This document shows positions 47,153 to 56,970 of a stretch of DNA of 64,000 nucleotides, piece after piece. The translations under genes were made by a program, and so were the position numbers. The DNA is from Gammaproteobacteria bacterium (GTDB taxonomy: Bacteria > Pseudomonadota > Gammaproteobacteria > JADZEE01), in the NCBI GenBank assembly GCA_020850735.1, contig JADZEE010000001.1:62001-126000 (forward strand), written 5' to 3'. The notes under the pieces were generated by a model that worked only from the letters and a program-made list of their open reading frames with translations, did no database searches and was not told where the DNA came from. Each line of letters opens with the position of its first letter. Position 1 is the stretch's first letter.

Positions 47153-48697
47153 ATGACCGCGCCGAAGCTGCGGGACACGGTCGAGGCCACCCTCGCGGAT
47201 CTGCGTGTGCGCGTGGGTGCGCAGCGACTCGCGCCGCAGGTGCGCGAGACTGGCACGGTGATCGCGGTGGGCCCGGCAGTCGCGCGGGTCAGCGGTCTGC
47301 CGGGCGTGGCGATCGACGAACTGGTGCAGTTTGCCGGCGGCGAGGTCGGTATCGCCTTCAATCTCGATCCCGATGACGTCGGCGTCATCCTGCTGCACAG
47401 CACGTACCGGATCCGTGCCGGTGACGAGGTGCGGCGCATGGGCCGCGCGGTCGACGTGCCGGTCGGTGAGGCGCTGCTCGGGCGGGTGATCGACGCCACC
47501 GGCAGACCGCTCGATCGCCGCGGCCCGGTCGCGGCCGCGGCCCGCTGGCCGGTGGAGCGGGACGCGCCGCCTATCATCAGGCGAGCGCCGGTGACGGTCC
47601 CGCTTGCAACCGGCATCAAGGTCATCGACGCTCTCATCCCGATAGGCCGCGGCCAGCGTGAGTTGATCCTCGGCGATCGCCAGACCGGCAAGACCGCGAT
47701 CGCCATCGACACCATCGTCAACCAGGGCCGGCATGGCGTGCTGTGCGTGTACTGCGCCATCGGCCAGCGTGACTCGTCGGTCGCGCAGGTGATCTCGCAG
47801 CTCGAGTCTAGCGGAGCGCTGGCGCACACGGTCGTGGTCGTCGCCGGCGGCGAGGATCCGCCGGCGCTGCAGTACATCACCCCGTACGCCGCCACCTCGA
47901 TCGGCGAGTATTTCATGGAGCACGGCCGCGACGTGCTGGTGGTATACGATGATCTCACCCGCCACGCGCGCGCCTACCGCGAGCTGGCGCTGTTGTTGCG
48001 GCGGCCACCCGGACGCGAGGCCTACCCCGGCGACATCTTCTACGTGCATTCGCGCCTTCTGGAACGATCCACCCATCTCGCGCCCGAGCACGGCGGCGGT
48101 TCGCTCACGGCATTGCCGATCCTCGAGACGGAAGCACAGAACCTGACCGCCTACATTCCGACCAACCTCATCTCGATTACCGACGGTCAGATCTATCTTT
48201 CTCCCGATTTGTTTCAGAAGGCGCAGCTGCCGGCGATCGACGTCAGCCGCTCGGTGTCGCGCGTCGGCGGTAAGACACAGCTGCCCGCCTATCGCGCCAT
48301 CACCGGACCGCTGCGCCTGTCCTACTCGCAGTTCGAGGAGCTGGAAATCTTTGCCCGTTTCGGCACCCGGCTCGATCCCGAAACCCGGCGCACCATCGAC
48401 CACGGGCATCGCGTGCGCGAGGTGCTCAAACAGGGCGAACGTTCGGCGCGTACACCGTTCGAGCAGATCGCCGAGCTGCTCGCGGCGGTGGCGGGCGTGT
48501 ACGACGCCGTCCCGGTGGATCGGGTCAGTGACGCGGCGGCACGGGTGCGTACGGCAGTCGTCGCCGAGCTGCCGGCCATCGGCCACGGCGTCGACGGCGG
48601 GCAGGCACTGACCGACGCCGAGCGCGACGCGATCGTCGCCACTGCGCGCCGGTCCGTTGCGCCGCTGTCCGGCGGGAACGGCAATGGAAACGCTTGA
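47153..48697 (+). CDS. atpA: N-ATPase subunit alpha
   Basis: A 514-residue nucleotide-binding subunit with Walker [49 protein letters not shown], and the arginine-finger region [20 protein letters not shown] followed by [12 protein letters not shown]. The atpF stop lies 5 bases before ATG 47153. Its C-terminus overlaps atpG by 14 bases and ends in a Gly/Asn run (GGNGNGNA). Confidence 0.95.
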   Translation: MTAPKLRDTVEATLADLRVRVGAQRLAPQVRETGTVIAVGPAVARVSGLPGVAIDELVQFAGGEVGIAFNLDPDDVGVILLHSTYRIRAGDEVRRMGRAVDVPVGEALLGRVIDATGRPLDRRGPVAAAARWPVERDAPPIIRRAPVTVPLATGIKVIDALIPIGRGQRELILGDRQTGKTAIAIDTIVNQGRHGVLCVYCAIGQRDSSVAQVISQLESSGALAHTVVVVAGGEDPPALQYITPYAATSIGEYFMEHGRDVLVVYDDLTRHARAYRELALLLRRPPGREAYPGDIFYVHSRLLERSTHLAPEHGGGSLTALPILETEAQNLTAYIPTNLISITDGQIYLSPDLFQKAQLPAIDVSRSVSRVGGKTQLPAYRAITGPLRLSYSQFEELEIFARFGTRLDPETRRTIDHGHRVREVLKQGERSARTPFEQIAELLAAVAGVYDAVPVDRVSDAAARVRTAVVAELPAIGHGVDGGQALTDAERDAIVATARRSVAPLSGGNGNGNA

Positions 48698-49577
48698 GGC
48701 CATCAGCCGGCGCATCGACGTTTCCGAAGATCTCGAGTCGGTGGTGCGGACCATGAAAGCCTTGTCGATGGCGAACATCCGCCATTTCGAACAGGCGGTC
48801 GGTGCCGTCAACGATTACTACCACACCGTCGAGCTCGGCTTGCAACGGATGCTGCGTGACGCCGTGCGCGGTGGTCACCGGCGCGGCAGGCTGGCGCGGG
48901 TCGTCGGCATAGCCGCGTTCGGATCCGATCAGGGCCTGTGCGGGCGTTTCAACGACGATGTCGTGCAGCATGCATTGCTCGCCTTGCGCGCATCGGGCGC
49001 GGAAATCGCGGATCGACACGTGCTCGCGGTGGGAGCGCGCGCCCAGGCGGGACTCGAGGACGCGGGCGTGCGTGTGCGCAACGTGCTGCAGGCGCCGGCG
49101 TCGGTGAACTCGCTCACCGACGTGGCCGAGAACGTGCTGCTCACCATCGACGACTGGCGATCGGTTCACGGCGTCGACGAAGTCCTGTTGTGCTACAACC
49201 GTGTGCACCGCGATGCGGGCCACCAGCCCCACACATTTCACCTGTTGCCGGTCGAGCCGGACCGCTTCGAAACCCTGCGGGAACAGCCCTGGCCGACGCG
49301 CTGCGTGCCCTTGTATACATTGGCGCACGAGACGCTGTTCGCGGCCCTGCTGCGGCAGTACTTCTTCGTCAGCGTGTTCCGCGCCCTGGCCGAATCGGCC
49401 GCGGCCGAGCACGGCGCGCGCCTTTCGACCATGCACGGCGCAGCGCGCAACATCGACGAACACCTGACCGAGCTCCGCGCCGCGTACCAGCACCAGCGCC
49501 AGGAGGCGATCACCGCTGAATTGCTCGATATCGTCAACGGCTTCGAAGCGACGACCGTCGCCAGCCGCGATTCGTGA
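48684..49577 (+). CDS. atpG: N-ATPase subunit gamma
   Basis: A 297-residue central rotor shaft. The N-terminal helix [29 protein letters not shown] and the C-terminal helix [32 protein letters not shown] form the expected coiled coil, with [20 protein letters not shown] as the family motif in between. ATG 48684 lies inside atpA. It closes the nine-gene operon. Confidence 0.93.
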   Translation: METLEAISRRIDVSEDLESVVRTMKALSMANIRHFEQAVGAVNDYYHTVELGLQRMLRDAVRGGHRRGRLARVVGIAAFGSDQGLCGRFNDDVVQHALLALRASGAEIADRHVLAVGARAQAGLEDAGVRVRNVLQAPASVNSLTDVAENVLLTIDDWRSVHGVDEVLLCYNRVHRDAGHQPHTFHLLPVEPDRFETLREQPWPTRCVPLYTLAHETLFAALLRQYFFVSVFRALAESAAAEHGARLSTMHGAARNIDEHLTELRAAYQHQRQEAITAELLDIVNGFEATTVASRDS

Positions 49578-50185
49578 TGCGGGCGGCGCGAGTGCCGGCA
49601 TGCGGCCGCGATGCCATCGGCAAAGTGCCGGCCCGGATCTCGGCGGTCGCTCGCGCTGCTCACCCGTTTGCGGTGCTCGTGTTCGGGCTCGCGGCGGCGG
49701 TGTTCATCGCGGCGCTGCTGCTCACCGCCGGCCGGCCGATGACAGCGGGCGAGCGCGACGTGCTCGCCGCCGTCTACGGCGGGACCGTGGACCTTGCGCC
49801 CGTGCGCATCGCCCGCGCGCCGCTGCCGCCGGCCCTGACCGGCTTCGTGATCGGCAACCACGTGATCTTCCGGCGCGGCTACTATCTCGACGACTTCAGC
49901 GCCGACGACTACCGCATGGCCCAGCTCGTGCACGAGGCCGCGCACGTGCGCGCCAACCAGCGCCGCGGCCTGTACACCTCGTTGCTCGCGGTGCTCGAGC
50001 ATCTGCGCTATGGCGATGCTGTCTACCGGTACGACCGTGTGCCGGCCGGGGGTGACTTCGAGTCGTTTCGTTACGAGCAGCAGGCCCGGATCGCCGAGGA
50101 ATTCTACCTGCGCTGTGCGGGACGTGCGGACGAGAGCACGGACGCGGCGCGGCCGCCCGGCCGATGCCCGGCCGCGGGCGGTTGA
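49577..50185 (+). CDS. Membrane-anchored HEAAH protein, putative metallopeptidase
   Basis: A 202-residue protein with one N-terminal membrane helix (about 31-50) and a periplasmic-side domain. That domain holds H119-E120-A-A-H123 (MAQLVHEAAHVRANQRRG), a zinc-site pattern, with a later Glu (EQQARIAEEFYLR) that could be the third ligand. The family is not known to me by function; similar proteins are short DUF-type putative peptidases. ATG 49577 overlaps the atpG stop by one base (TGATG). It is therefore co-transcribed with the N-ATPase but not a usual part of that operon. Confidence 0.6.
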   Translation: MRAARVPACGRDAIGKVPARISAVARAAHPFAVLVFGLAAAVFIAALLLTAGRPMTAGERDVLAAVYGGTVDLAPVRIARAPLPPALTGFVIGNHVIFRRGYYLDDFSADDYRMAQLVHEAAHVRANQRRGLYTSLLAVLEHLRYGDAVYRYDRVPAGGDFESFRYEQQARIAEEFYLRCAGRADESTDAARPPGRCPAAGG

Positions 50186-50225
50186 TGGCAGTGTGTGGTC
50201 GTCCCGATCGCGCGTGTCATGCGGG

Positions 50226-51176
50226 CTAACGGCCGCGGTGCACGCGCTGTGGCTGCAGGTGCGGCGCGAGGGCGGCAGCGAGCAAAGGCGCGAGAAAGAC
50301 CGCGTTGCTGGAGTGCTCGACACTGTCGCTGCTCCATACCCTCGTGATCCCGGCGTCGGCGAGCAGCGTGGCCACGTCGGCACCGTAGAGCGCGTGTGTC
50401 ACGGCGGCCGACACGGATGCGGCGCCAGCGGCCAGGGCGGCGCGTGCGGCCTCGGCCAGGGTGTGGCCGGTGCTCACCATGTCGTCGACCAGCACGACGT
50501 CCCGGCCCGCGACCGCGGCGTCGACCGGCAGCAGCACACCGACGTCGCGGTCGCCGTGACGGTCCTTGGTCGCGACGGCGAAGTCGATGGCATGCGCGGC
50601 AGCGACCTGCGCCACCCATTGCGCCGATTCCCGGTCCGGCCCGAGCAGCAGCGGGTGCGCCACGCACCCGGCGATCATCTCGCCGAGCAGGGGAGCGGCT
50701 GACAGGCACAGTGCCCGCTGCGCGGGTACTGCCGCGGCGAGCGAGGCGACGCGGTGCAGGTGCGGATCGACGGTCACGATGGTGTCGAACAGATCGGCGA
50801 GAAAGCCGCCGATGATGCGCTGGCTCACCGCTTCGCCCGGGACGAAAGCCACATCCTGGCGCATGTAACACAGGTACGGGGCGATCAGCGTCAGCGTGGT
50901 CGCGCCGAGTTCGCGCAAGGTCCGCGCGGCCAGCATCAGCTCGACGAGCTTGGCGTTGGGTGCGTCGAGACTGCGGTGGAGCACGACGTGCCCGGGCGGT
51001 ACGGCCGGGACGGTGACCCTGGATTCGCCGTCCGGGAAATGATGCACTGCCACCGGCGCATACGCGCAGCCGAGCGCGGTTGCGAGCGCCTGCGCGCGGC
51101 CGGCCGACTCGGCGAAGCCCAGTACCAGGGTCGCGCGCGCCGCGTTCGTCACGTGATCGCCGTCCACGTCGTTCAA
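50226..51176 (-). CDS. Ribose-phosphate pyrophosphokinase-like protein
   Basis: A 316-residue PRPP-synthetase homologue. It has the ATP-side motif [15 protein letters not shown], the divalent-metal VDPHLHR, a catalytic loop TKDRHGDRD where typical enzymes have KRR, and the ribose-phosphate loop [17 protein letters not shown]. It is shorter and more divergent than housekeeping Prs, like the archaeal-type forms. Its likely start is TTG 51176, overlapping the phosphorylase stop (TTGA); GTG 51152 is an alternative. Pairing with a nucleoside/nucleotide phosphorylase suggests salvage of ribose phosphates. Confidence 0.85.
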   Translation of the reverse strand: MNDVDGDHVTNAARATLVLGFAESAGRAQALATALGCAYAPVAVHHFPDGESRVTVPAVPPGHVVLHRSLDAPNAKLVELMLAARTLRELGATTLTLIAPYLCYMRQDVAFVPGEAVSQRIIGGFLADLFDTIVTVDPHLHRVASLAAAVPAQRALCLSAAPLLGEMIAGCVAHPLLLGPDRESAQWVAQVAAAHAIDFAVATKDRHGDRDVGVLLPVDAAVAGRDVVLVDDMVSTGHTLAEAARAALAAGAASVSAAVTHALYGADVATLLADAGITRVWSSDSVEHSSNAVFLAPLLAAALAPHLQPQRVHRGR

Positions 51177-52750
51177 TCGGCGAACTCGATCCGTTCGATC
51201 TCGTCCGGCGAGCCGATGCTGACGCCGCTGCCCCCGGCTGCCGCCTTGCAGGCGAACTGGAAGTCGGCCGGAAACTGGGCGTGGATCCGGTACAGCAGGT
51301 CACCGGTTTCCACCGCGTCGCCGATCTTCCTGTGCACGTCTACACCGGCACCCTTGTCCATGGGTGCGCCGGCGAGCCGCGCGAGCCGCGCCAGCAACAG
51401 GTTGTCGATGGCCGTGACCACGCCGCTGGTGGTCGCGTGCACGTCGAATACGAGCGCGCCCGGTTCGGGGCGCGGTGAACGCCGGCCCTGGGCCTCGATG
51501 ATGGCGTGCATCTTGGCGCCGGCGCGGCCCGAATCGAGGATGTCGCGGGCGATGGCATAACCGAAGCCGCCGCGAACGTCCGGATCGAACTCGATGATGC
51601 GGCCGGCGAGCCGCAGCGCGCGCTGGCGCAGATCCTGCGGCGCGGTCGGGTCGTTCTCCAGGACCTGCATCACGTCGCGCGCCTCGAGCACCGGGCCGAT
51701 GCCCCGGCCGACCGGCTGGCGGCCATCGGTGATGATCACCTCGAGGTGTATGCCCAGCCGGTCGCCGACGTACTCGAACAGCTTGCGCAGGCTGAGGGCG
51801 TGCTCCATGTGACGCACCTTGGCGGTCGGGCCGACCGGAATGTCGATCAACAGATGCGTGGAGCCTGCCGCCAGCTTCTTGGACAGGATCGAAGCGACCA
51901 TCTGTCCGCGCGAGTCCATGCGCAACGGCCGCTCGACCGAGATGAGAATGTCGTCGACGGGGGCCAGGCGCGCGGTGCCGCCCCAGGCGAGACAGCCGCG
52001 CTGGTGGCGGACGATGTGCTTGAGGGTCTCGGGTTCGAGATCGACCTGGGCCAGTACCTCCATGGTATCTGCGGTACCGGCCGGCGAGGTGATCGCGCGG
52101 CTCGAGGTCTTGGGAATGAGCATGCCGTGTGCCGCCACAATCGGCACGACCAGCATCGAGGTGCGGTTGCCTGGCACGCCGCCGATGCAGTGCTTGTCGA
52201 CCACGACGCTCTCGTCCCAGTCGAGACGTTCGCCGGTGGCGACCATTGCGCGGGTGAGGTACAGGATCTCGTCCCGATCCAGGCCCATCTGGCCGCCCGC
52301 GACCAGGAATGCGGCGAGCTCGAGCTTGGAGTAGCGGTTCTCGACGATGTCGCCGGCGATGGCGTCGTAGTCATCCTGCGTCAGGCGCTCGCCGAAAATC
52401 TTGCGGCGAACGAGCTCCATCGACGCGGGTGGCTCGGCGTGGTTGATGCCCACGCGTTCACCTTCCGCGCAAGCGATCTGGGCAAAGGCCTGCTCGGACA
52501 GGCCGAGCTGCTCGGGTGACACCACGCGGCTATCGTCGACGACGTTCAATACGGCGAGCACGCGACGGCCGTTCGCGCTCACCTCGACCTTGGCCAGTGC
52601 CTGAAACCCCTCGGCCCGATAGACCTCGCAGTCCCGGTGCAGGTAGGCGACATTTTCGCGGTAGGTGTCGATGCCGACGCGGCGCAGCCGCAGCATGGTG
52701 GTGCCTGCGTTGAGGGTACCGGGATCGGCGCCGGTGTTGCGGGTGTTCAT
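51173..52750 (-). CDS. Thymidine phosphorylase family protein (AMP phosphorylase-like)
   Basis: A 525-residue member of the DeoA/AMP-phosphorylase family, longer than E. coli DeoA (440). The extra N-terminus ([20 protein letters not shown]) is seen in archaeal AMP phosphorylases and the bacterial long forms. The catalytic region has [40 protein letters not shown] and [20 protein letters not shown]. It would phosphorolyse a pyrimidine nucleoside or a nucleoside monophosphate. It precedes and overlaps the PRPP-synthetase-like gene. Confidence 0.9.
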   Translation of the reverse strand: MNTRNTGADPGTLNAGTTMLRLRRVGIDTYRENVAYLHRDCEVYRAEGFQALAKVEVSANGRRVLAVLNVVDDSRVVSPEQLGLSEQAFAQIACAEGERVGINHAEPPASMELVRRKIFGERLTQDDYDAIAGDIVENRYSKLELAAFLVAGGQMGLDRDEILYLTRAMVATGERLDWDESVVVDKHCIGGVPGNRTSMLVVPIVAAHGMLIPKTSSRAITSPAGTADTMEVLAQVDLEPETLKHIVRHQRGCLAWGGTARLAPVDDILISVERPLRMDSRGQMVASILSKKLAAGSTHLLIDIPVGPTAKVRHMEHALSLRKLFEYVGDRLGIHLEVIITDGRQPVGRGIGPVLEARDVMQVLENDPTAPQDLRQRALRLAGRIIEFDPDVRGGFGYAIARDILDSGRAGAKMHAIIEAQGRRSPRPEPGALVFDVHATTSGVVTAIDNLLLARLARLAGAPMDKGAGVDVHRKIGDAVETGDLLYRIHAQFPADFQFACKAAAGGSGVSIGSPDEIERIEFAD

Positions 52751-52945
52751 GGGCGAAACTGGTCCGGTTGTCGTGACGGTAGTCAGCTGCGCGAACGCGC
52801 CGTGGTGCGAAGCTTAACCGAACCCGCGCCGCCAGGGGTGCCGAGGTCGGATCCGCGGCGCGGCTCGTGCCGATCGACGCACGCCGGCGCCCGTGGCTCA
52901 GTCCCGGCACTGCCCGATCGCGGTCGGGTATCATGAGCGCACTCT

Positions 52946-55597
52946 ATGAGCACGGTGACTGAAACCCCCGGCCCGCCGGCGCCGTCGCAAGCCGTCGCCT
53001 GGCACCACGAGCCGGCGGCTGCCGTGCTCGCGAGGCTCGAAACCGGCGCCGAGCGGGGTCTGGCCGCTGCGGAGGTGGCTGCGCGTCTGGCGCGTTACGG
53101 TCCCAACGCCTTCGCCGAAGCACCGCGGCGCAGCGTCGTGCGCATGGTCGTCGATCAGTTCAGCGACTTCATGGTGCTGGTGCTGATCGCCGCGGCGGTG
53201 ATCTCCGGTCTCATCGGCGAGCCGGAAGATACCGTCGCGATCGTCGTCATCGTGGTGCTGAACGCGGCGCTCGGCCTGGTGCAGGAGCTGCGCGCCGAGC
53301 GCGCCATGGCAGCGCTCAAGCGCATGACCGCGCCCACTGCCCGCGTGCGCCGCGACGGTTCGATAGGCGTCGTCGCGGCCGCGGTGCTGGTGCCCGGCGA
53401 CATCGTGCTGCTCGAGACCGGGAACGTCGTCCCGGCCGATCTGCGAGTGCTCGAAAGCGCCGAGCTCGCGATTGCCGAGGCGGCTCTGACCGGCGAGTCC
53501 GAGCCGGTCGTGAAGACGACTGCGCCGCTCGGCGGGCACGCGGCGCAGATCGGCGACCGCCGCAACATGGCTTTCAAGGGTACGGTGGTGACCCGCGGAC
53601 GGGGCGAGGGCGTCGTCGTCGCGACCGGTGGCGCCACCGAGCTCGGCCGTATTGCCGGGCTGCTCGCCGGCGCGCAGGAGGTGCGCACGCCGCTGCAGAA
53701 GCGCCTGGCGGTGTTCGGGACGCGGCTAGCGTGGGCAGTGCTGGTCATCTGCGCCGTCGTGTTCGCCGCCGGGATGTTGCGCGGGGAGCCGGCGGTCCTC
53801 ATGTTTCTGACCGCCGTCAGCCTCGCGGTGGCCGCCATCCCGGAGGCGCTGCCCGCGGTGGTGACGATCGCGCTCGCGCTCGGCGCCGCGCGGATGGTGC
53901 GCCAGCACGCGCTCATCCGCCGCTTGCCCGCGGTCGAGACACTGGGCTCGATCACCTATATCTGCACCGACAAGACCGGCACCCTGACCGAGAACCGCAT
54001 GCGCGTCGAGCGCAGCAGCGTCGATGGCGAACCGCTCGCGGCCGGCTCGACCGCCGTTGCGCAGCGGGCCAGCCTGTACGTGATGGCCTTGTGCAACGAT
54101 ACCGTACACGACGCAGCGGGGCATGCCATCGGCGATCCGACCGAGATCGCGCTGCTGGAGGGCGCTCGTGCGCTTGGCGCCGATGCCGTCGAGCTTGCTG
54201 CGACGCTGCCACGGATCGGCGAGCTGCCGTTCGACTCCGAGCGCAAACGCATGGTGACGCTGCACGCCGACGACGATGCTTGCATCATCTGTGTGAAGGG
54301 CGCACCGGAAGTCGTATTGCCATTGTCGCCGTGGCGCGAGTCAGCGCACGGGCCCGTGCCGTTCGACGCGGCGGCCGTGCTCGAGGAGGCCGAGGCGATG
54401 GCCGCCGACGGCCTGCGCGTCATCGCACTCGCCTGGCGGCGCCTGCCCGCCCGGCCCGCGACGCTGGCGTCGATCGAAGAGGAGCTCGTGTTTCTCGGCC
54501 TGGTGGGGCTGATGGATCCGCCGCGGGCCACGGCCGCGCAGGCGGTCGCCGAGTGCCGGGCCGCCGGCATCACACCGGTGATGATCACCGGCGATCATCC
54601 AGCAACCGCGGTCACGATAGCGGCCCGGCTCGGCATCCTCGCCGACGGCGGCCGGGCGGTGGTTACGGGCGCCGAGCTGGCGGCAATGTCGGCGCAGGAG
54701 CTCGGCGCCCGGGTGCGCGACGTACGCGTCTACGCGCGTGTCGATCCTGAGCAGAAGATCCGCATCGTCGAGGCGCTGCAGGCGGCCGGCGAGTTCGCCG
54801 CGATGACCGGCGACGGCGTCAACGATGCGCCCGCGCTCAAACGTGCCGATATCGGCGTGGCCATGGGCCGCGGCGGAACCGACGTCGCCCGCGAAGCGGC
54901 GCACATGGTGCTGCTCGACGACAATTTCGCCACCATCGTCCAGGCCGTGCGTGAGGGCCGGCGCATATTCGACAACATCCGCAAGTTCATCAAGTACACC
55001 ATGACCAGCAACTCGGGCGAGATCTGGACGATATTCCTCGCGCCGTTTCTCGGCCTGCCGATCCCGCTGCTACCCATCCACATCCTGTGGATCAACCTCG
55101 TCACCGACGGTCTCCCCGGCCTTGCCCTCGCCGCCGAGCCGGCCGAGGCCGACGTCATGCGCCGCCCGCCCCGCCCGCCCCGGGAAAGCATCTTCGCGCA
55201 CGGTATGTGGCAGCACATGCTCTGGGTGGGCCTGCTCATGGGCGCAGTGACCCTGCTCACACAGGCATGGGCCTATCACGGCGGCCACGCGCACTGGCAG
55301 ACCATGACCTTCACCGTGCTCACGCTGTCGCAGCTCGGGCACGTGCTCGCGGTCCGCGCCGACCGCGCGTCGCTGTTCGCGCTCGGGCTCGGATCCAACC
55401 GCCCGCTGATGGGCGCAATCCTGCTCACGCTGGCACTGCAGGGCGCCACGATCTATGTGCCCTGGCTGAACGAGGTGATGAAGACCGAACCGCTGTCGGC
55501 GAGCGAGCTCGGCTTATGCGTCGCGCTGTCGACGCTGGTGTTTTGGGCGGTCGAAGGCGAGAAATGGTTGCGGCGGCGGCGAGCGCGGTCGGGGTGA
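52946..55597 (+). CDS. P2-type cation-transporting ATPase
   Basis: An 883-residue P-type ATPase. It has the actuator loop [11 protein letters not shown]4 with [10 protein letters not shown], the phosphorylated D342 in [14 protein letters not shown] (nucleotide domain), [20 protein letters not shown] and M6 with [13 protein letters not shown]. This is the SERCA/PMCA-like P2A/P2B layout, with about ten helices; Ca2+ export is the commonest role, but Na+ or Mn2+ cannot be excluded. PEAL replaces the usual PEGL in M4. It starts 195 bases from the phosphorylase gene, divergently. Confidence 0.92.
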   Translation: MSTVTETPGPPAPSQAVAWHHEPAAAVLARLETGAERGLAAAEVAARLARYGPNAFAEAPRRSVVRMVVDQFSDFMVLVLIAAAVISGLIGEPEDTVAIVVIVVLNAALGLVQELRAERAMAALKRMTAPTARVRRDGSIGVVAAAVLVPGDIVLLETGNVVPADLRVLESAELAIAEAALTGESEPVVKTTAPLGGHAAQIGDRRNMAFKGTVVTRGRGEGVVVATGGATELGRIAGLLAGAQEVRTPLQKRLAVFGTRLAWAVLVICAVVFAAGMLRGEPAVLMFLTAVSLAVAAIPEALPAVVTIALALGAARMVRQHALIRRLPAVETLGSITYICTDKTGTLTENRMRVERSSVDGEPLAAGSTAVAQRASLYVMALCNDTVHDAAGHAIGDPTEIALLEGARALGADAVELAATLPRIGELPFDSERKRMVTLHADDDACIICVKGAPEVVLPLSPWRESAHGPVPFDAAAVLEEAEAMAADGLRVIALAWRRLPARPATLASIEEELVFLGLVGLMDPPRATAAQAVAECRAAGITPVMITGDHPATAVTIAARLGILADGGRAVVTGAELAAMSAQELGARVRDVRVYARVDPEQKIRIVEALQAAGEFAAMTGDGVNDAPALKRADIGVAMGRGGTDVAREAAHMVLLDDNFATIVQAVREGRRIFDNIRKFIKYTMTSNSGEIWTIFLAPFLGLPIPLLPIHILWINLVTDGLPGLALAAEPAEADVMRRPPRPPRESIFAHGMWQHMLWVGLLMGAVTLLTQAWAYHGGHAHWQTMTFTVLTLSQLGHVLAVRADRASLFALGLGSNRPLMGAILLTLALQGATIYVPWLNEVMKTEPLSASELGLCVALSTLVFWAVEGEKWLRRRRARSG

Positions 55598-55650
55598 GGC
55601 GGGACGATACCGGGCGGTCCGGGCGCGATACGCCAACTGGCTCGCGGACC

Positions 55651-56478
55651 TCAGGGTGGTGGCGGCGTTGCGGGCGCGGCCGTCGCACCGCGGTTCGCGC
55701 GGATGGCGAAGGCGAGGTACGCCATCGCGAGCAGGAACAGGAGCAGGCCCTGGAACGGCAGCGGCAACGTCGCCAGCTCGAGGACGGTACCGACGACGAT
55801 GGCCGGCGTGATCGCCACCATGGCGAGCGTCAGCAGGACATTGAAACCGAGCGACACGTGCAGCATCGACTGCAGCATCAGCCCGATCGCCGCGTACACG
55901 ATCGCCTGGAGGATGCGGAAGATGAAGCTGGTGAGGATCGCCAGCGGCCAGGCGACGACCGGCCCCCAGCGCAGCACCCCGGCGACGATGGCGCGCAGCA
56001 GATCCTGGTCGACGGTAAGCGCTTCAATATGGCCGAGATCGAACGCGCGGGTCTCGGTCTGGTTCTCGCGGGAGATCACCTGGTTGCGGGTCAGCAGCAT
56101 TCCGGCGTCCGTCCCCTCCAGCGTCGTCACCTCGCCGGTGGTATCGAGGATGGCGACCACCCGCCCGCTGTCCGGGTCCCGGATCTCGTACGGTTGCAGC
56201 GCGTCGACCGTGGCCACCCCGTCGGCGATGTGCACGGCCGGTACCTGGGTAATGTACTTCTCGGCCAGGATCGTCAGCTCGTCCTTCTGCACCGGGACGA
56301 AACGGACGAACAGCAGTGTCCAGGCGATGGCGATCAGCACCAGCAGGTACACGAATGCGCGGCCCTGCCACCGGCGCGCGACTTCACGGTACAGCGGTTC
56401 CGAATGAAATGCGAGCACGATGCTCCTGAGCAGCGGCTGCATTGCGCCGGCATCGGAGTTTTCCGCAATCGGGTCCAT
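55651..56478 (-). CDS. DUF1189-like membrane protein
   Basis: A 275-residue membrane protein. One helix (FVYLLVLIAIAWTLLFVRFV) is followed by a periplasmic or extracytoplasmic domain (about 80-180) with VVAILDTTGEVTTLEGTDAG and then four more helices (VVAWPLAILTSFIFRILQAI, VLLTLAMVAITPAIVVGTVL and others), ending in a Pro-rich tail. This fits DUF1189. The function is unknown. ATG 56478 is called; ATG 56442 is possible. Its upstream flank carries the inverted repeats at 56507-56579. Confidence 0.78.
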   Translation of the reverse strand: MDPIAENSDAGAMQPLLRSIVLAFHSEPLYREVARRWQGRAFVYLLVLIAIAWTLLFVRFVPVQKDELTILAEKYITQVPAVHIADGVATVDALQPYEIRDPDSGRVVAILDTTGEVTTLEGTDAGMLLTRNQVISRENQTETRAFDLGHIEALTVDQDLLRAIVAGVLRWGPVVAWPLAILTSFIFRILQAIVYAAIGLMLQSMLHVSLGFNVLLTLAMVAITPAIVVGTVLELATLPLPFQGLLLFLLAMAYLAFAIRANRGATAAPATPPPP

Positions 56479-56506
56479 GCGCTCGAGTATAGACCAGCGC
56501 CCGCCC

Positions 56507-56579
56507 AAACCGGGGTCAGAGTCGGATTTCCGGGGCGACATTCCAGCCGGGTACGTCATTGCGACTCTGACCCCGGTTT
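56507..56579. repeat. Inverted pair of the dispersed 18-base repeat
   Basis: AAACCGGGGTCAGAGTCG at 56507-56524 is repeated in inverse (CGACTCTGACCCCGGTTT) at 56562-56579, with 37 bases between. The pair would fold into an 18-base perfect stem and looks like a REP-type or MITE-like unit. The same 18-mer occurs at 29169 and, with one mismatch, at 56939. No transposase is next to it. Confidence 0.75.
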
Positions 56580-56938
56580 ATCTGCGGGCGCAGGGTGTAG
56601 ACTGCGAAAATCGGGGCAGGCGAAGGTGAGGCCGGAAAGAATGACCGTGCGAGTGCCGGCATGCACTGGATGAGTTGGAGTCGTTGCCCGGTCCTCCCGC
56701 GCGAGGTCTCGCCGACGCGCAATGGGCGTAGTGCAGCACCCGTGCGTTTGACGTGACGCCACCCCGGCGATAACGCCGCCGGCGACTCGCGCTCGTGCGG
56801 CGATTCAAACACCAGCAGACGGATGGGGTCCAATGTCACTCGGTTGGGTGTGCGGCTGTCCCGGTTCATGTCCGGTCTCATCGCCCTGTTCCCGGAAATT
56901 CCATCGCCGTCGTCGTGTTTCTGGACCGATGAAACTTT
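56580..56938. other. Non-coding spacer between repeat copies
   Basis: This stretch lies between the inverted pair and the fourth copy. Minus-strand frames here are Arg/Ser-rich and match no transposase or other family I know. It may be a decayed remnant of a mobile unit bounded by the repeats 56507 and 56956, or plain intergenic DNA. Confidence 0.4.
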
Positions 56939-56956
56939 CGACTCCGACCCCGGTTT
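56939..56956 (-). repeat. Dispersed 18-base repeat, copy 4 (one mismatch)
   Basis: CGACTCCGACCCCGGTTT is the inverse of the repeat at 56507 with a T to C change. It ends 14 bases before the start codon of the beta-CASP gene, right next to its GGGAGG ribosome site, so the repeat is in that gene's leader. Confidence 0.65.
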
Positions 56957-56970
56957 CCCCGGGAGGCTGA

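Noticed and set aside
56516-56881. Possible transposase remnant between the repeats
   Set aside because: The translation (Arg/Ser/Pro-rich) shows no HUH motif or catalytic Tyr context of IS200/RAYT enzymes.
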